Positions 8,648 to 17,800 of a stretch of DNA of 64,000 nt are shown here, piece after piece (positions within the stretch are counted from its first letter, which is position 1; each line of letters begins with the position of its first letter). This stretch comes from Tenacibaculum sp. MAR_2010_89 (GTDB taxonomy: Bacteria; Bacteroidota; Bacteroidia; Flavobacteriales; Flavobacteriaceae), in assembly GCF_900105985.1 (NCBI RefSeq), contig NZ_FNUB01000005.1, positions 434,001 through 498,000 of the forward strand. The letters are read 5' to 3'. Both the position numbers and the translations under genes were made by a program. The notes beneath the pieces were generated by a model that did not search any database, was not told where the DNA came from, and saw only the letters and a list, made by a program, of their open reading frames with translations.

Positions 8648-10174
8648 TTACCATTCGTTTAAAGTTGTTCTTTTCCATGAATTATTAGCAACACAAACAT
8701 AAATATAATCTGATGTGTATCTAATGTCTCCTAGATTTCCTGAATCACTAGGTGAGGTAGGTGCTATATTTAATGCACTTACTTTATAAGAAGTTACTTC
8801 TAATTCACCACTTAATTTACTTGGTAATTCAACATCTGATTTAATAAAATATGCTTCTCCTGAAACATTTGGTAAAGTATCATTATTAGCCTTTATATAA
8901 TAAAGATTATTAACAGAAACATCTGATTGGTTCGTACTATCATATTTTAAATCTAAATAATTAAGTGCTATGTCTCCAGTAACTGTACCTCCTATTAAAT
9001 TAATATCAGAATATGATGCAAATACATCTTTTATAGTTGCTTTAGCATTTGCTAATTCACCTTTTGACCATGATCCTAAAACTGTTTTTATACTAGGGGT
9101 TCCAGAGCCTTCAATTTCTGCGTACGCTAAGGCTCCATATACATTGGAAGTGTTCCCTGAACCTTTAAAACTCCCTACAGAATAGGAACCTGCTAATATT
9201 CCTGAACTACCAGTTCCAGAGTTTCTTCCAATTAATTGAGCTCCATAAATATTTCCTGAACTACCAGTTCCTTTATAGTCCGCTCTTGATACACTCGCAT
9301 AAGTAAAATTTGAATTTGTTCCAGAAAAAGAATTATTCAGGTCAAAAAATGCTCCTACATTATTTGATCCATTTATTTCTTCTTTTACCATTGTAATAAG
9401 AGATCCCGCTATTGGCTTATCGGTACCTATAAGCATATTTTTTTTAAAATCTATATCCCCTTCAAAAGTTGATTTACCTGATTTAAAATGAAAACTACCG
9501 TTTGAATTAATTCTAAATCGTTCAATAGGTTCTGTATTTAAGTAATTAGGAGAAGTACTAAAGGTCATCGCTCCTCCACCATCTCCCAATACGGAAATTC
9601 TACCTCCTTTTACTGTAGAAGCCTCACCTGGAATGTTAAATAATATTCCAGTACCTCTTCCTAAGCCACTATTTCCAAAAGTGTTTAAATTTAACGTGTC
9701 TACAATATTTGTTGAACCTGATAGTTGTATTGTTTGCTTTTCTGTGTAAGTATTTGCGGTATTTAATTTAGCAAATTGTGTTGTGTCTTCTTTTAAGCCT
9801 CTCAAGTTAACTGTAAATGTTGTATTATCATCACGTGTAAAAGTTGCGATGCCATTTTCATCTATTGTTCCAGAAACTAATCGTGCTAAATTAGTGTCAT
9901 CTATATATGTTGTTAAATCAAGTTCTTTAATTGATTTTCCATCTTTTAGTAAACTCAACTTATTATCAATAATATCAGATAAAGTATATTCTGGTGTTTT
10001 TTGTTCTTGTGCAAGATTTACTTCACCAGTTTCGTCAATCACAAATCGTCGATTGGCTTCTCCTTCTGGTTGTTTTGCATCGATATAGCTGTCAATTAAA
10101 TCTGAAAATTGTTGTTGAGTTGGTTTGTCGCCTTTTTCAAAGTAGGTTTTAATTGTTTTTTTATATTGTTTCAT
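8648..10174 (-). CDS. Phage-type fibre protein B (508 aa)
   Basis: Paralogue of fibres A, C and D. The head (about residues 1-125) carries FEKGDKPTQQQFSDLIDSY, RFVIDETGEV and LARLVSGTIDENGIATFTRDD. The shaft (about 150-440) is rich in Gly, Ser, Asn and Thr, with repeated short strands of the kind SGNIYGAQLIGRNSGTGSSG, suggesting a beta-roll or beta-prism trimer. The tip is different from those of A and C. The C-terminus contains a short APTSPSDSGNLGDIRY-type segment followed by an aromatic end. Its 5' leader is longer (109 bases from the hairpin to the start) and lacks the second inverted repeat found before A, C and D. Confidence 0.82.
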   Translation of the reverse strand: MKQYKKTIKTYFEKGDKPTQQQFSDLIDSYIDAKQPEGEANRRFVIDETGEVNLAQEQKTPEYTLSDIIDNKLSLLKDGKSIKELDLTTYIDDTNLARLVSGTIDENGIATFTRDDNTTFTVNLRGLKEDTTQFAKLNTANTYTEKQTIQLSGSTNIVDTLNLNTFGNSGLGRGTGILFNIPGEASTVKGGRISVLGDGGGAMTFSTSPNYLNTEPIERFRINSNGSFHFKSGKSTFEGDIDFKKNMLIGTDKPIAGSLITMVKEEINGSNNVGAFFDLNNSFSGTNSNFTYASVSRADYKGTGSSGNIYGAQLIGRNSGTGSSGILAGSYSVGSFKGSGNTSNVYGALAYAEIEGSGTPSIKTVLGSWSKGELANAKATIKDVFASYSDINLIGGTVTGDIALNYLDLKYDSTNQSDVSVNNLYYIKANNDTLPNVSGEAYFIKSDVELPSKLSGELEVTSYKVSALNIAPTSPSDSGNLGDIRYTSDYIYVCVANNSWKRTTLNEW

Positions 10175-10272
10175 TTTTTATGTTTTACTAAATATATTTT
10201 TACTAATAAAAACTTATTACAAGGGGAAATTTCCTTTTGTATTTCTATTGCTTCAGTGTTTTTTGATTTACA

Positions 10273-10320
10273 TAAAAAAGAGACACTAAAAACTAGTTGT
10301 TAGTGACTAGACTTTTAAAA
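10273..10320 (-). promoter_or_regulatory. Fibre hairpin element, copy before fibre B (compensatory change)
   Basis: Stem CACTAA (10284-10289) with TTAGTG (10300-10305). Compared with the CGCTAA/TTAGCG stems elsewhere, both sides have changed so that pairing is kept (G-C has become A-T). A T-rich run follows on the minus strand. This is direct covariation evidence that the folded RNA matters. Confidence 0.72.
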
Positions 10321-10336
10321 AAATGCTTTTTATTTT

Positions 10337-11890
10337 TTATACAACCTGAGTTGTTATAATATTTCCTGCATTATCAATACTAATTTTATAATTTTTTGTT
10401 CCATCTGGTGTTTTAAGTATTACACCCTTTCCTGCATTTGTACTAATATAATCACCTGTGGTAGTCACTTCCATTATATTTTCATCTCCTAAAACTACTT
10501 GATTAGATTTAATAGGGTATGCATCATGTCCTAACCCTGAAGAGTTATTTATTTCTTCAAACTCTGTAAAAGTTTGTCTACCTATAGCATTTCCTAAATA
10601 GGTTTCATTTAAACATTTTAAAGTATTTAGATCTATAACTTCCCATATAGATATTCTTGGATTTCTAGCTCCAATATTAACTAGTGTTTGGCTAGTTGGG
10701 TCAGTAATATCTTTTTCATAAAAAAACAATTTTCTACTTCCTATAGTAAACCCGTGAGAAGTTATAGTTATTTCAGCATTAGATGCTACATCTACAGCTT
10801 CAATTACATATTTTTTAGAAGGGTCAGATGATACTACTTTTTTACTTTGTATTAGGTTTGGGTTTAAACTACCAATAAAAGTGTTGTTATTTCCATTAAA
10901 TCCATATCCTGAATAATCGCCTATAGCTACGTTTCTATCCCCAGTATTTTGACCTAAAGCAAAATAACCATTGGCTACGTTATAATTACCTGTACAATAC
11001 CTACCTGTCCATCTAGCTCCTGTTATTGTATTGTTCGAGCCTTTAGCTTTTTCTGCTGAAAAAGCTCCAGTAATAACATTATAACTACCTTCTATATCAT
11101 ATCCAGAAGAAAAACCAATACCTATATTGTTAGACCCTTTGACATTTTGTAAAGCTCTAGCTCCGTATGCTGCATTAACACTTCCTTTTGCAGATTTTAA
11201 TGCATCTCTACCAATACCTAAACTTTTCCAATAATCATCTCCAATAGTAGTTCCGTTATTTACCTTTACACCAAGTCTAAAAAACGGTACACCTTGATGT
11301 TCTAATATTACTGCATTTTTATTAGTTATGGTATTATCTTCAAGCTTACCTAAATCTATAGAGTGATTTCCTAAAACAACGTCGTTTGTAGCTCCTGTAT
11401 ATGGTACAAATGAATTATCCTTACTAGAAAAATTGATTACTGGTTGTAATGGGTTGACGGTGTCTATTGTAACATTTGTTCCTGCTTGATATTGAGGAAC
11501 CGCATCTTTTAAATTACTTAAATCTAGAGTAAATGTAGAATCATCATCACGTGTAAAAGTAGCTATACCATTCGTATCTATACGACCACTAACTAATCTT
11601 GCCAAATTAGTGTTATCTAAATATACTGTTAAATCTATTTCTTTAGCAATTATGCCATCTTTTAATAATGCTAATTTATTTCCTGTGATTTCTGATAATG
11701 TGTATTCAGGAATATTCAATTTTGAAGCTACTGATACTTCACCAGTTTCATTAATAACAAATCTACGGTTTGCTCCACCTGTTGGTTGTTTAGCATCAAT
11801 GTAGCTATCTACAAGATCGGAATACTGTTGTTGAGTAGGTTTGTCACCAGTTTCAAAATATGCTTTTAAAGTTTCTTTGTTTTGTTTCAT
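10337..11890 (-). CDS. Phage-type fibre protein C (517 aa) with YadA-head-like repeats
   Basis: The head matches the other fibres (FETGDKPTQQQYSDLVDSY, then RFVINETGEV and LARLVSGRIDTNGIATFTRDD). The middle (about residues 225-335) is a run of repeats built on G-x-x-N-x-x-x-G or GNxNxxxG, for example GSNNIGIG, GSYNVITG, GSNNTITG, GDRNVAIG and GNNNTFIG. This is the left-handed beta-roll repeat of YadA-like heads, found in trimeric adhesins and phage fibres. The C-terminal part has a small domain and a strand-rich end. The start at 11890 has a leader nearly identical to that of fibre D. The role is surface recognition by inference from the family. Confidence 0.84.
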   Translation of the reverse strand: MKQNKETLKAYFETGDKPTQQQYSDLVDSYIDAKQPTGGANRRFVINETGEVSVASKLNIPEYTLSEITGNKLALLKDGIIAKEIDLTVYLDNTNLARLVSGRIDTNGIATFTRDDDSTFTLDLSNLKDAVPQYQAGTNVTIDTVNPLQPVINFSSKDNSFVPYTGATNDVVLGNHSIDLGKLEDNTITNKNAVILEHQGVPFFRLGVKVNNGTTIGDDYWKSLGIGRDALKSAKGSVNAAYGARALQNVKGSNNIGIGFSSGYDIEGSYNVITGAFSAEKAKGSNNTITGARWTGRYCTGNYNVANGYFALGQNTGDRNVAIGDYSGYGFNGNNNTFIGSLNPNLIQSKKVVSSDPSKKYVIEAVDVASNAEITITSHGFTIGSRKLFFYEKDITDPTSQTLVNIGARNPRISIWEVIDLNTLKCLNETYLGNAIGRQTFTEFEEINNSSGLGHDAYPIKSNQVVLGDENIMEVTTTGDYISTNAGKGVILKTPDGTKNYKISIDNAGNIITTQVV

Positions 11891-11930
11891 TTTTTACTTT
11901 TTTATCGGTTTTATACTTTTTTCTGATAAA

Positions 11931-11970
11931 AAAGAGGCGCTAAAAACCAGTTGTTAGCGACTAAACTTTT
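11931..11970 (-). promoter_or_regulatory. Fibre hairpin element, copy before fibre C
   Basis: Stem CGCTAA (11938-11943) with TTAGCG (11954-11959), then a six-T run on the minus strand, 47 bases before the fibre C start. CTTTTTTATC from the T run can pair with GATAAAAAAG next to the start codon. Confidence 0.72.
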
Positions 11971-12010
11971 TGTTTTTCAATTGCTCTATTAATATCTAAA
12001 TATTGTTGTT

Positions 12011-12871
12011 TTATTTTTCAATTGTAGTAGCAAAACTATTTACTCTAGCTATAAAACTTTTATTTGTTGCGTTAGAATTTGTACTATCTTCATATTCTAC
12101 GTATAAATCAACTTTTATATTTACATTCATATCTTCTGCTTTCATAATACTTGAGTTAGCTAAGTTTCTTAAATAATAATGTTTAATAGAGCTTGTTTTG
12201 TTACCGTTATCTAGAAGTTCTCCAATAGAAAGCCTAATCCATTGAGAAGGTAATGGAACTATTGATTGAAATTCTGTAATAAGTGGTATTTTTTCATTTA
12301 AAATGACATTATTAATATTTCTAGCGTCATTTTTGGATTCATATGTATAGAGTAAAACGGAATTAGATACTGTTCCTGATCCATCCCATCCTGTAGAAAA
12401 CTTAGTATTATTTGACTCTAGATATACTTTAAAAAATATTTTATTGGGTTCTATACTACCTATTGGTGGATTAGTAGGTGCAATATATGATTCACCTATA
12501 AAATTAAATATTGCTACTCCTTGAGTGCTATTGATTACATTTCCTGACTGTGAAAGAGAAATCTTTGAGGTAGAATTATTTCCTACACCTTCAATGTTGT
12601 TTTGTAAAAAAAATTTAGGATTAAATATTGATGGTTTGTTTTTAATAAAATCAGATTGTGTGCTATCGATTTGATTCCAATCAGGTTGTTCTATATTTAA
12701 TTTTGAAGCTATTGATACTTCACCATTTTCATCAATTATAAACCTACGATTAGGTTCACCTGTTGGTTGTTTGGCATCAATGTAGCTGTCTACTAAATCG
12801 GAATACTGTTGTTGAGTAGGTTTGTCACCAGTTTCAAAATATGCTTTTAAAGTTTCTTTGTTTTGTTTCAT
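12011..12871 (-). CDS. Phage-type fibre protein D, short form (286 aa)
   Basis: The first 55 residues are almost the same as in fibre C (FETGDKPTQQQYSDLVDSY, PNRRFIIDENGEV). The LARLVSG part of the head is missing, and the chain goes directly to QPDWNQIDSTQSDFIKNKPS, a motif well known at the ends of phage tail-fibre modules. The remaining 190 residues form a strand-rich globular domain ending in a hydrophobic helix-like stretch. It is the first fibre gene of the operon after the holin. It is about half the length of A-C, so it may be a short fibre or a head-tip minimal form; I see no frameshift that would make it a broken copy. Confidence 0.78.
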   Translation of the reverse strand: MKQNKETLKAYFETGDKPTQQQYSDLVDSYIDAKQPTGEPNRRFIIDENGEVSIASKLNIEQPDWNQIDSTQSDFIKNKPSIFNPKFFLQNNIEGVGNNSTSKISLSQSGNVINSTQGVAIFNFIGESYIAPTNPPIGSIEPNKIFFKVYLESNNTKFSTGWDGSGTVSNSVLLYTYESKNDARNINNVILNEKIPLITEFQSIVPLPSQWIRLSIGELLDNGNKTSSIKHYYLRNLANSSIMKAEDMNVNIKVDLYVEYEDSTNSNATNKSFIARVNSFATTIEK

Positions 12872-12910
12872 TTTTTACTTTTTTATCGGTTTTATACTTT
12901 TTTCTGATAA

Positions 12911-12950
12911 AAAAGAGGCGCTAAAAACTAACAGTTAGCGACTAAACTTT
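12911..12950 (-). promoter_or_regulatory. Fibre hairpin element, copy before fibre D
   Basis: Stem CGCTAA (12919-12924) with TTAGCG (12935-12940), followed by a six-T run on the minus strand, 47 bases before the fibre D start. It differs from the copy before fibre C only in the loop. Confidence 0.72.
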
Positions 12951-12952
12951 TT

Positions 12953-13372
12953 CTATTTCTTTTCTTGGTCTTTTTCTTCAGTTATTTGATCTAAAGTATC
13001 TTTTAGACCACTTTGTTTTATTAAATTAAGTAGAGCTTTAAAGGGGTTAACTCCGTAAATTTTATTAAAATTTTCTAAAATTGATTTTATTTCAGTAACA
13101 GCTATAAAGCCTGCAATTATTTTTAAGAAAGGCACTTCGTTTACAATATGTTTTTCTAAAAAATAAGCGGATATAATTACTAAATTATAAATGAAAAATT
13201 TAGATATCGTATTTGCAATTTTTCCACTTTTTATAGGTATTTGTAATTTTAATGCAGCAAATGCTCCGGTTATAAAATCAACCATAATTAAAAACATCAT
13301 GGTAGTTAACACTCCATTTAAAGGTGATAGTAAAGCTAACAACCAAAAAATGATATGTGTTATTTTATCCAT
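12953..13372 (-). CDS. Phage holin, toxin-secretion/lysis holin type
   Basis: A 139-aa protein with several membrane helices (about residues 5-24, 27-45, 62-80 and 83-98) and a charged C-terminal tail that ends KDQEKK. The segment MMFLIMVDFITGAFAALK, with an acidic residue inside the helix and GxxxA spacing, is typical of the phage-holin family of the Bacillus phi29/Cph1 type that makes membrane holes for the endolysin. Its start overlaps the endolysin stop codon by eight bases, a normal lysis-cassette arrangement. The fibre D gene follows after a hairpin. Confidence 0.82.
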   Translation of the reverse strand: MDKITHIIFWLLALLSPLNGVLTTMMFLIMVDFITGAFAALKLQIPIKSGKIANTISKFFIYNLVIISAYFLEKHIVNEVPFLKIIAGFIAVTEIKSILENFNKIYGVNPFKALLNLIKQSGLKDTLDQITEEKDQEKK

Positions 13373-13796
13373 TTTTTCTTAATTTTCTATATTCTAGAAC
13401 TCTTTTTTTTGGGTATGCTTTTATACTTACACTGTTTCCTTGATTGCCGCCTAACAGGTAAACATATCTTTTAGATTCTTTTATTAAAAAAGCAACATGT
13501 CCTTTCCAGCTATTAGGAGATTCTCTCCATAAAACAACTACATCACCTGGTTCGGGTTTATTTGATGAGGTGCCTACGGTTAACCAACTTCTAGCTGTTA
13601 ACTTATTTGAATATTCGTAGCCCGCTTGTTTAGCTACCCAACTAGCAAAGGCACTACACCATGCTGTCTCGTCTTTAAATTTTGCTCCATCAACCCCTAA
13701 CGATGTAAAGTAATTTACAATTTGGGGGTGGTCTTTAGAGCCTCTTATTTCTTTTACGCCATATTGTGATAACGCTGTTGATATTAAACTATTCAT
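13365..13796 (-). CDS. Endolysin, NlpC/CHAP-type cysteine peptidase or amidase (TIGR02594-like)
   Basis: A 143-aa peptidoglycan hydrolase without signal peptide, hence dependent on the neighbouring holin. The catalytic pattern is visible: DETAWCSAFASWVAKQAGY with Cys47, then PEPGDVVVLWRE, then GHVAFL with His100. This is the compact phage-type cysteine hydrolase common in Bacteroidota prophages. It is the first gene of the operon that runs to the immunity gene at 2736, and a promoter with a good -33/-7 pair lies about 155 bases upstream. Confidence 0.86.
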   Translation of the reverse strand: MNSLISTALSQYGVKEIRGSKDHPQIVNYFTSLGVDGAKFKDETAWCSAFASWVAKQAGYEYSNKLTARSWLTVGTSSNKPEPGDVVVLWRESPNSWKGHVAFLIKESKRYVYLLGGNQGNSVSIKAYPKKRVLEYRKLRKNG

Positions 13797-13952
13797 ACAA
13801 ATGTTTGATTTTAAGCGTTAGCAGACAAAACTTTTAAGTTTCAGATTCTTTTTCTTTTTTTTCTATACCTGATGGAAGTTTAATCTAACTTTTTCGGTTT
13901 CTGCTTAACATTAAAAAGGTTAATAAATAAATGAACTATTAGAAAAGCAATA

Positions 13953-13984
13953 CAAATATATAACATATTACTAATTAAATCAAA
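13953..13984 (-). promoter_or_regulatory. Probable promoter of the lysis-fibre-toxin operon
   Basis: On the minus strand TTTG (13984-13981), 20 bases, then TATATTTG (13960-13953), the Bacteroidota -33/-7 arrangement. The next gene is the endolysin. Directly upstream lies an imperfect inverted repeat ACAAATTAC-N10-GTAAATTGT (13985-14012), a candidate operator. The same -7 octamer is used in front of the 1178-aa gene. Confidence 0.6.
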
Positions 13985-14356
13985 ACAAATTACATGTTTT
14001 TTTGTAAATTGTTTTAATGTATTGGTTTTTAAGCTTTTCCTTTATTGAAATAAATAAATCCATTTTTTTATATAAGTAGTGTCTACAAATACACTGTTTT
14101 TTGTGTCTATTTGTATTGTAAAACTGTATGAAAAATTAAGAATGGTAAATCGTATTCCGCATCCTTCAATTTCAATACCTAGTTTTTTTTGAAATTCATT
14201 ACAGTCTTCTTGACGAATACACTCATTAGCGGTTATTAATATGCTAAATAACCTTATAGCTGCTTTAATAATGACTGAGAAGCATATTTGAAAATTTCCT
14301 TTTAGAAAAAAATATTTTGAAGCTTTATTGTTGATAATAGAAAGTGATTCCGACAA

Positions 14357-14800
14357 ACCACTACATTGTTTTTTTTAGAATTTTAAAGATTCGTTCGCAC
14401 AAAAATGTGGGTGCAGTTTTGGATAAGGTTTTCATGGCGTTGTTTTTTAATTTCATATGCATGTTAAACATACAAACATATGTTTTAAAGCGCTGTTAAA
14501 ATGATACTATAGTTTTGTTAAAGTATGATTTTGATTTATTGGCTGTTTTAAGTTTCTGGTAAAAAGAGCCTGTTTTTTAGACGGTTATTTACTTATCATA
14601 TAAAAAATATTACCTAAGTTGTAAATTATTAACAAGTCTTTGGGTTAATTTAATAGCTAAATCAATTAAGGGAGGAAGTAGTATTTTCTGTTTTTTTATC
14701 TTATTTGTTCATATACACTTTAACCTTGGCGTTGAAACATGTTTAGGAAAAAGGAATATTAATTTTTTAAAAGTTAGATTTATAAAAAGATATTAGAACT
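14357..14800. other. Gene-free spacer in the island
   Basis: No convincing ORF is seen on either strand between the 1178-aa gene and the lysis operon. It holds a small palindrome ATGTTAAACAT (14461-14471) and a TATGTTTG octamer on the minus strand (14480-14473) without a clear -33 partner. An ORF at 14042-14356 on the minus strand only has a TTG start preceded by a stop and is not counted. A small RNA cannot be excluded. Confidence 0.4.
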
Positions 14801-14835
14801 GATAGGGAGGAATTGTAAAATTATTCCTCCCTATC
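14801..14835 (-). terminator. Strong hairpin after the 1178-aa gene
   Basis: A perfect 13-bp inverted repeat GATAGGGAGGAAT / ATTCCTCCCTATC with a 9-base loop lies 38 bases after the stop codon of the large gene. There is no long T run, so it may act as a terminator or as a 3' stabiliser. It separates the large gene from the lysis operon, which therefore needs its own promoter. Confidence 0.7.
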
Positions 14836-14873
14836 ACAAATTCATTTAAAATGAACTTTTATCTAATAAATAT

Positions 14874-17800
14874 TTAAGTTACGGTATTTGTTTGACCAAT
14901 AATATCAAAGTCAACACCATCTGGTGATGTTTTTACACTACTAAACAATCCGCTTTCTTCACAATCTGGATTACATGGTAAGCCCCCTTCATTTAAAGAC
15001 ACAGAATCTGCTTGTAATATAGTCAATGTAGTTGGTACTCGTGTTTCCCAAGTTCCTTCTACTTCTCCTTCTATTGATTGCATTTCTTCTGTAATTGACA
15101 CGTATAAATCATCGTCCATATCCGTTACCATTCCTTGGCCGTTCCAAATTTCTCCAGTTTTTATATACCAATTTACAGCCTCTTCAAATCCTGGACGTAC
15201 TGGTACTACTGATCTGGCCATACCGCTTTGTAAAAAAGCTTGAAAAATAGGGTCACTTCCTTCATTATACTCAAAAGAATCTTTCCAGTTTTCTTTTTCA
15301 GCATAGAAATATGGGTAAAATGTATAAGCCATAATTTCCCAATCAAATGCTTGTTCAAAAAACTTAACAATTTCAGCATGTTCCTGTAATGGTTTTCGAT
15401 TATCTTTAAGGTCTACATTAGATCCTTCTTTATAATGATCTCCAGCTGATTTGATATTGTTAAAAGGGTGTGTTATCAAGTCAATAGCAATACGTTTTAA
15501 TTCACGCTTTTCTATGCTTCTATTAATTTGAGAACTTAATTCTTTTTTCTTTTCACCTGTGGTGTTACCAATATTTTGAGTTAATACATATTCATTATAT
15601 TCTCTAACTCTATCATTGTATGCGTCTAAAATAGTTTTATAGGTTTCGTTTTGCCATTCTTGATAGGTTTCTTTTGATCTTTCACAAAAAACAGTAACAT
15701 TAAAGTACCCTGCATAAATATTTTGGGCATAGAATGAAAACGGAATATTTTCTTTAAACGTTCCTGAAAAGTTGTAAAAATGTGAATATCCTGTTCCTCC
15801 AATTACTGTTTTTCTATCACTACCTAAACCTATGGAAAGATCTGCTTCATAGTGAGTTGTTCCTGCCCACCAGTTATAAGATGATCCTTTTTTACCTACA
15901 GTCCAATTTACAGTTCCTTTTGAGGCAACATACCCTTTAGGAACATCTATTTCATTAAATACATATCCATTAGCAGTATATGTTTGGTCATCTTTTACAA
16001 ATGACTTTCCAATTTTTATTGATTTGTCAACTGGAGAAGCTACATCTGCGTTGTATTTTGATGCATAAAATTGATAGTTACTCTCATTTAATTGTCCTGC
16101 ATTTGTAATGCTTATTTTTTCAGGTTTTTTAGGGGTAATAGCATCATTATTATTGGTTTCCTTAAATTTTAAATATTCTTTAATGTAAAATTTTGCTGGT
16201 TCTGGCAACGCAAATTCATACATTAAGCGTTTACCATAATTAATTAACTTGTTTTTATAAATTTTATCAACCCAACGATATACTCCTGTAACATGTTTAT
16301 CTCCTTTGCGGTTGTCAAAACCATGAGTATTATTTTCTTCATACTCTCGTAATATTCGTGAAGTACGCTTCGTACTAATTTTTTGAACTACACGTTCCAG
16401 TGCTCTTTCTGTTACATCTTGTGCGTAAGTTTGTGCTTCTAAATTTGAATTTGAGGCAGAATTTGAAGATGATGAATTGTAATTAGTTCCAGCACTAAAG
16501 CTAATACCAAATTTTTCTCCACTAACGCTAGCATTTGCTCCAAAATTATTGGCTTTATCTTTGTTCACAACTGATGAAACCTCATTTTGCAATTCGTTAC
16601 GTTCTGTAGAAGTTGTGTCGGTTAAGTTTTCTACTTCTTTTTCTGAAGTTGTTTCAGATGTTTGTTCTGATACATTTAAATTTCTTGTAGAGCGTTCTTT
16701 ATATTCACGTGCCATGATATTTTCAATATGAGAAACTTCTCCAGGTACATAGCAACAAACTTCTTGCTCAACACGCCTAAAATCAGCAATTCCTAATTGA
16801 GATACTCCGTGTAGTACAGTTTCTTCTATATTCGTAGTTCCTGAACCTGTATCTTCTCCTCCTTCTAAAACTTGACAAACACCAGAGTAGCGACCGCTAT
16901 ATCTAGCCATAGTTCCAAATACTAAATAATCTTTAGAAATAAATAAAGAAGAGTCGAAACTAAGCTTTACTCCATTACTTAAAGTTAATTCACCTGAAAA
17001 GTCACAATTTCCTATAGGAACGGGTAATAAACTTCCTGTGTCAGGGAAAAGTTGTAAACTTAATAAACCATTTGTTTCAGAAACTTTTCTTATTTCAGTT
17101 CTTGAAAATGTGGTTCCAGAACTATGCTTAAGTGTATAAGATGCATTTATAACATTGATATTCTCGTTCCCAACGTTCAAAATCATAGAAATATAATTAT
17201 ATCCATATGTAGTTGATGGTGATATTCCTCCAAAATAAGAGTATAATTTAACCCCGTTTAAAGGGTTTACAATTACATTTGAGCCTCCTATATTAATTTT
17301 CTCAATCTCTTTTGGTGTATTGTCAAGTATGTTTTTATATTCTTCTCTTATTTTTTCTTTTAAAACTGAAGAAACCTCCCTAAAGCTAGTAAGTTTTTTT
17401 AACTCTTCTGACTTTAATAATTTTTTAGTTTCTTGAGAAAAACTATTGCCATCTTCTGAATTTCCAACACTATCTCCATCTCTTGATATTTCAGTTTTCT
17501 CTTGAAATTCAAATTTTGGTAATTGTAGTTCTGGAAATACGTCTACTTCCTTTGAGTATCCTTCTTTATTTAAAAGAGTTTGTTTGTTAGGGATAGCGTC
17601 TCTTTTAATTTGAGTAATAGAGGCGTCGTATGTTTTTAATTCACTTTCATAACGTAACTTTTCTTCCTTTTTATGTAGTAATTCTGCTTGTTCGAGTTCT
17701 TTTAAAGAAATTTCATATTGTTTAATCCTATCTTTTGTTAAGGCGGTTTCTAAATGGGATTTCAAGTGTTTTTGAGAGTCTCTTGATGTACTAGAATCAA

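Noticed and set aside
14042..14356. Minus-strand ORF of 104 codons in the island spacer
   Set aside because: It only has a TTG start, a stop codon lies just upstream in frame, the composition is unlike its neighbours, and no motif is visible. It is probably not coding.
14473..14480. TATGTTTG on the minus strand as a promoter
   Set aside because: There is no -33 partner at the usual distance and no gene starts soon after.
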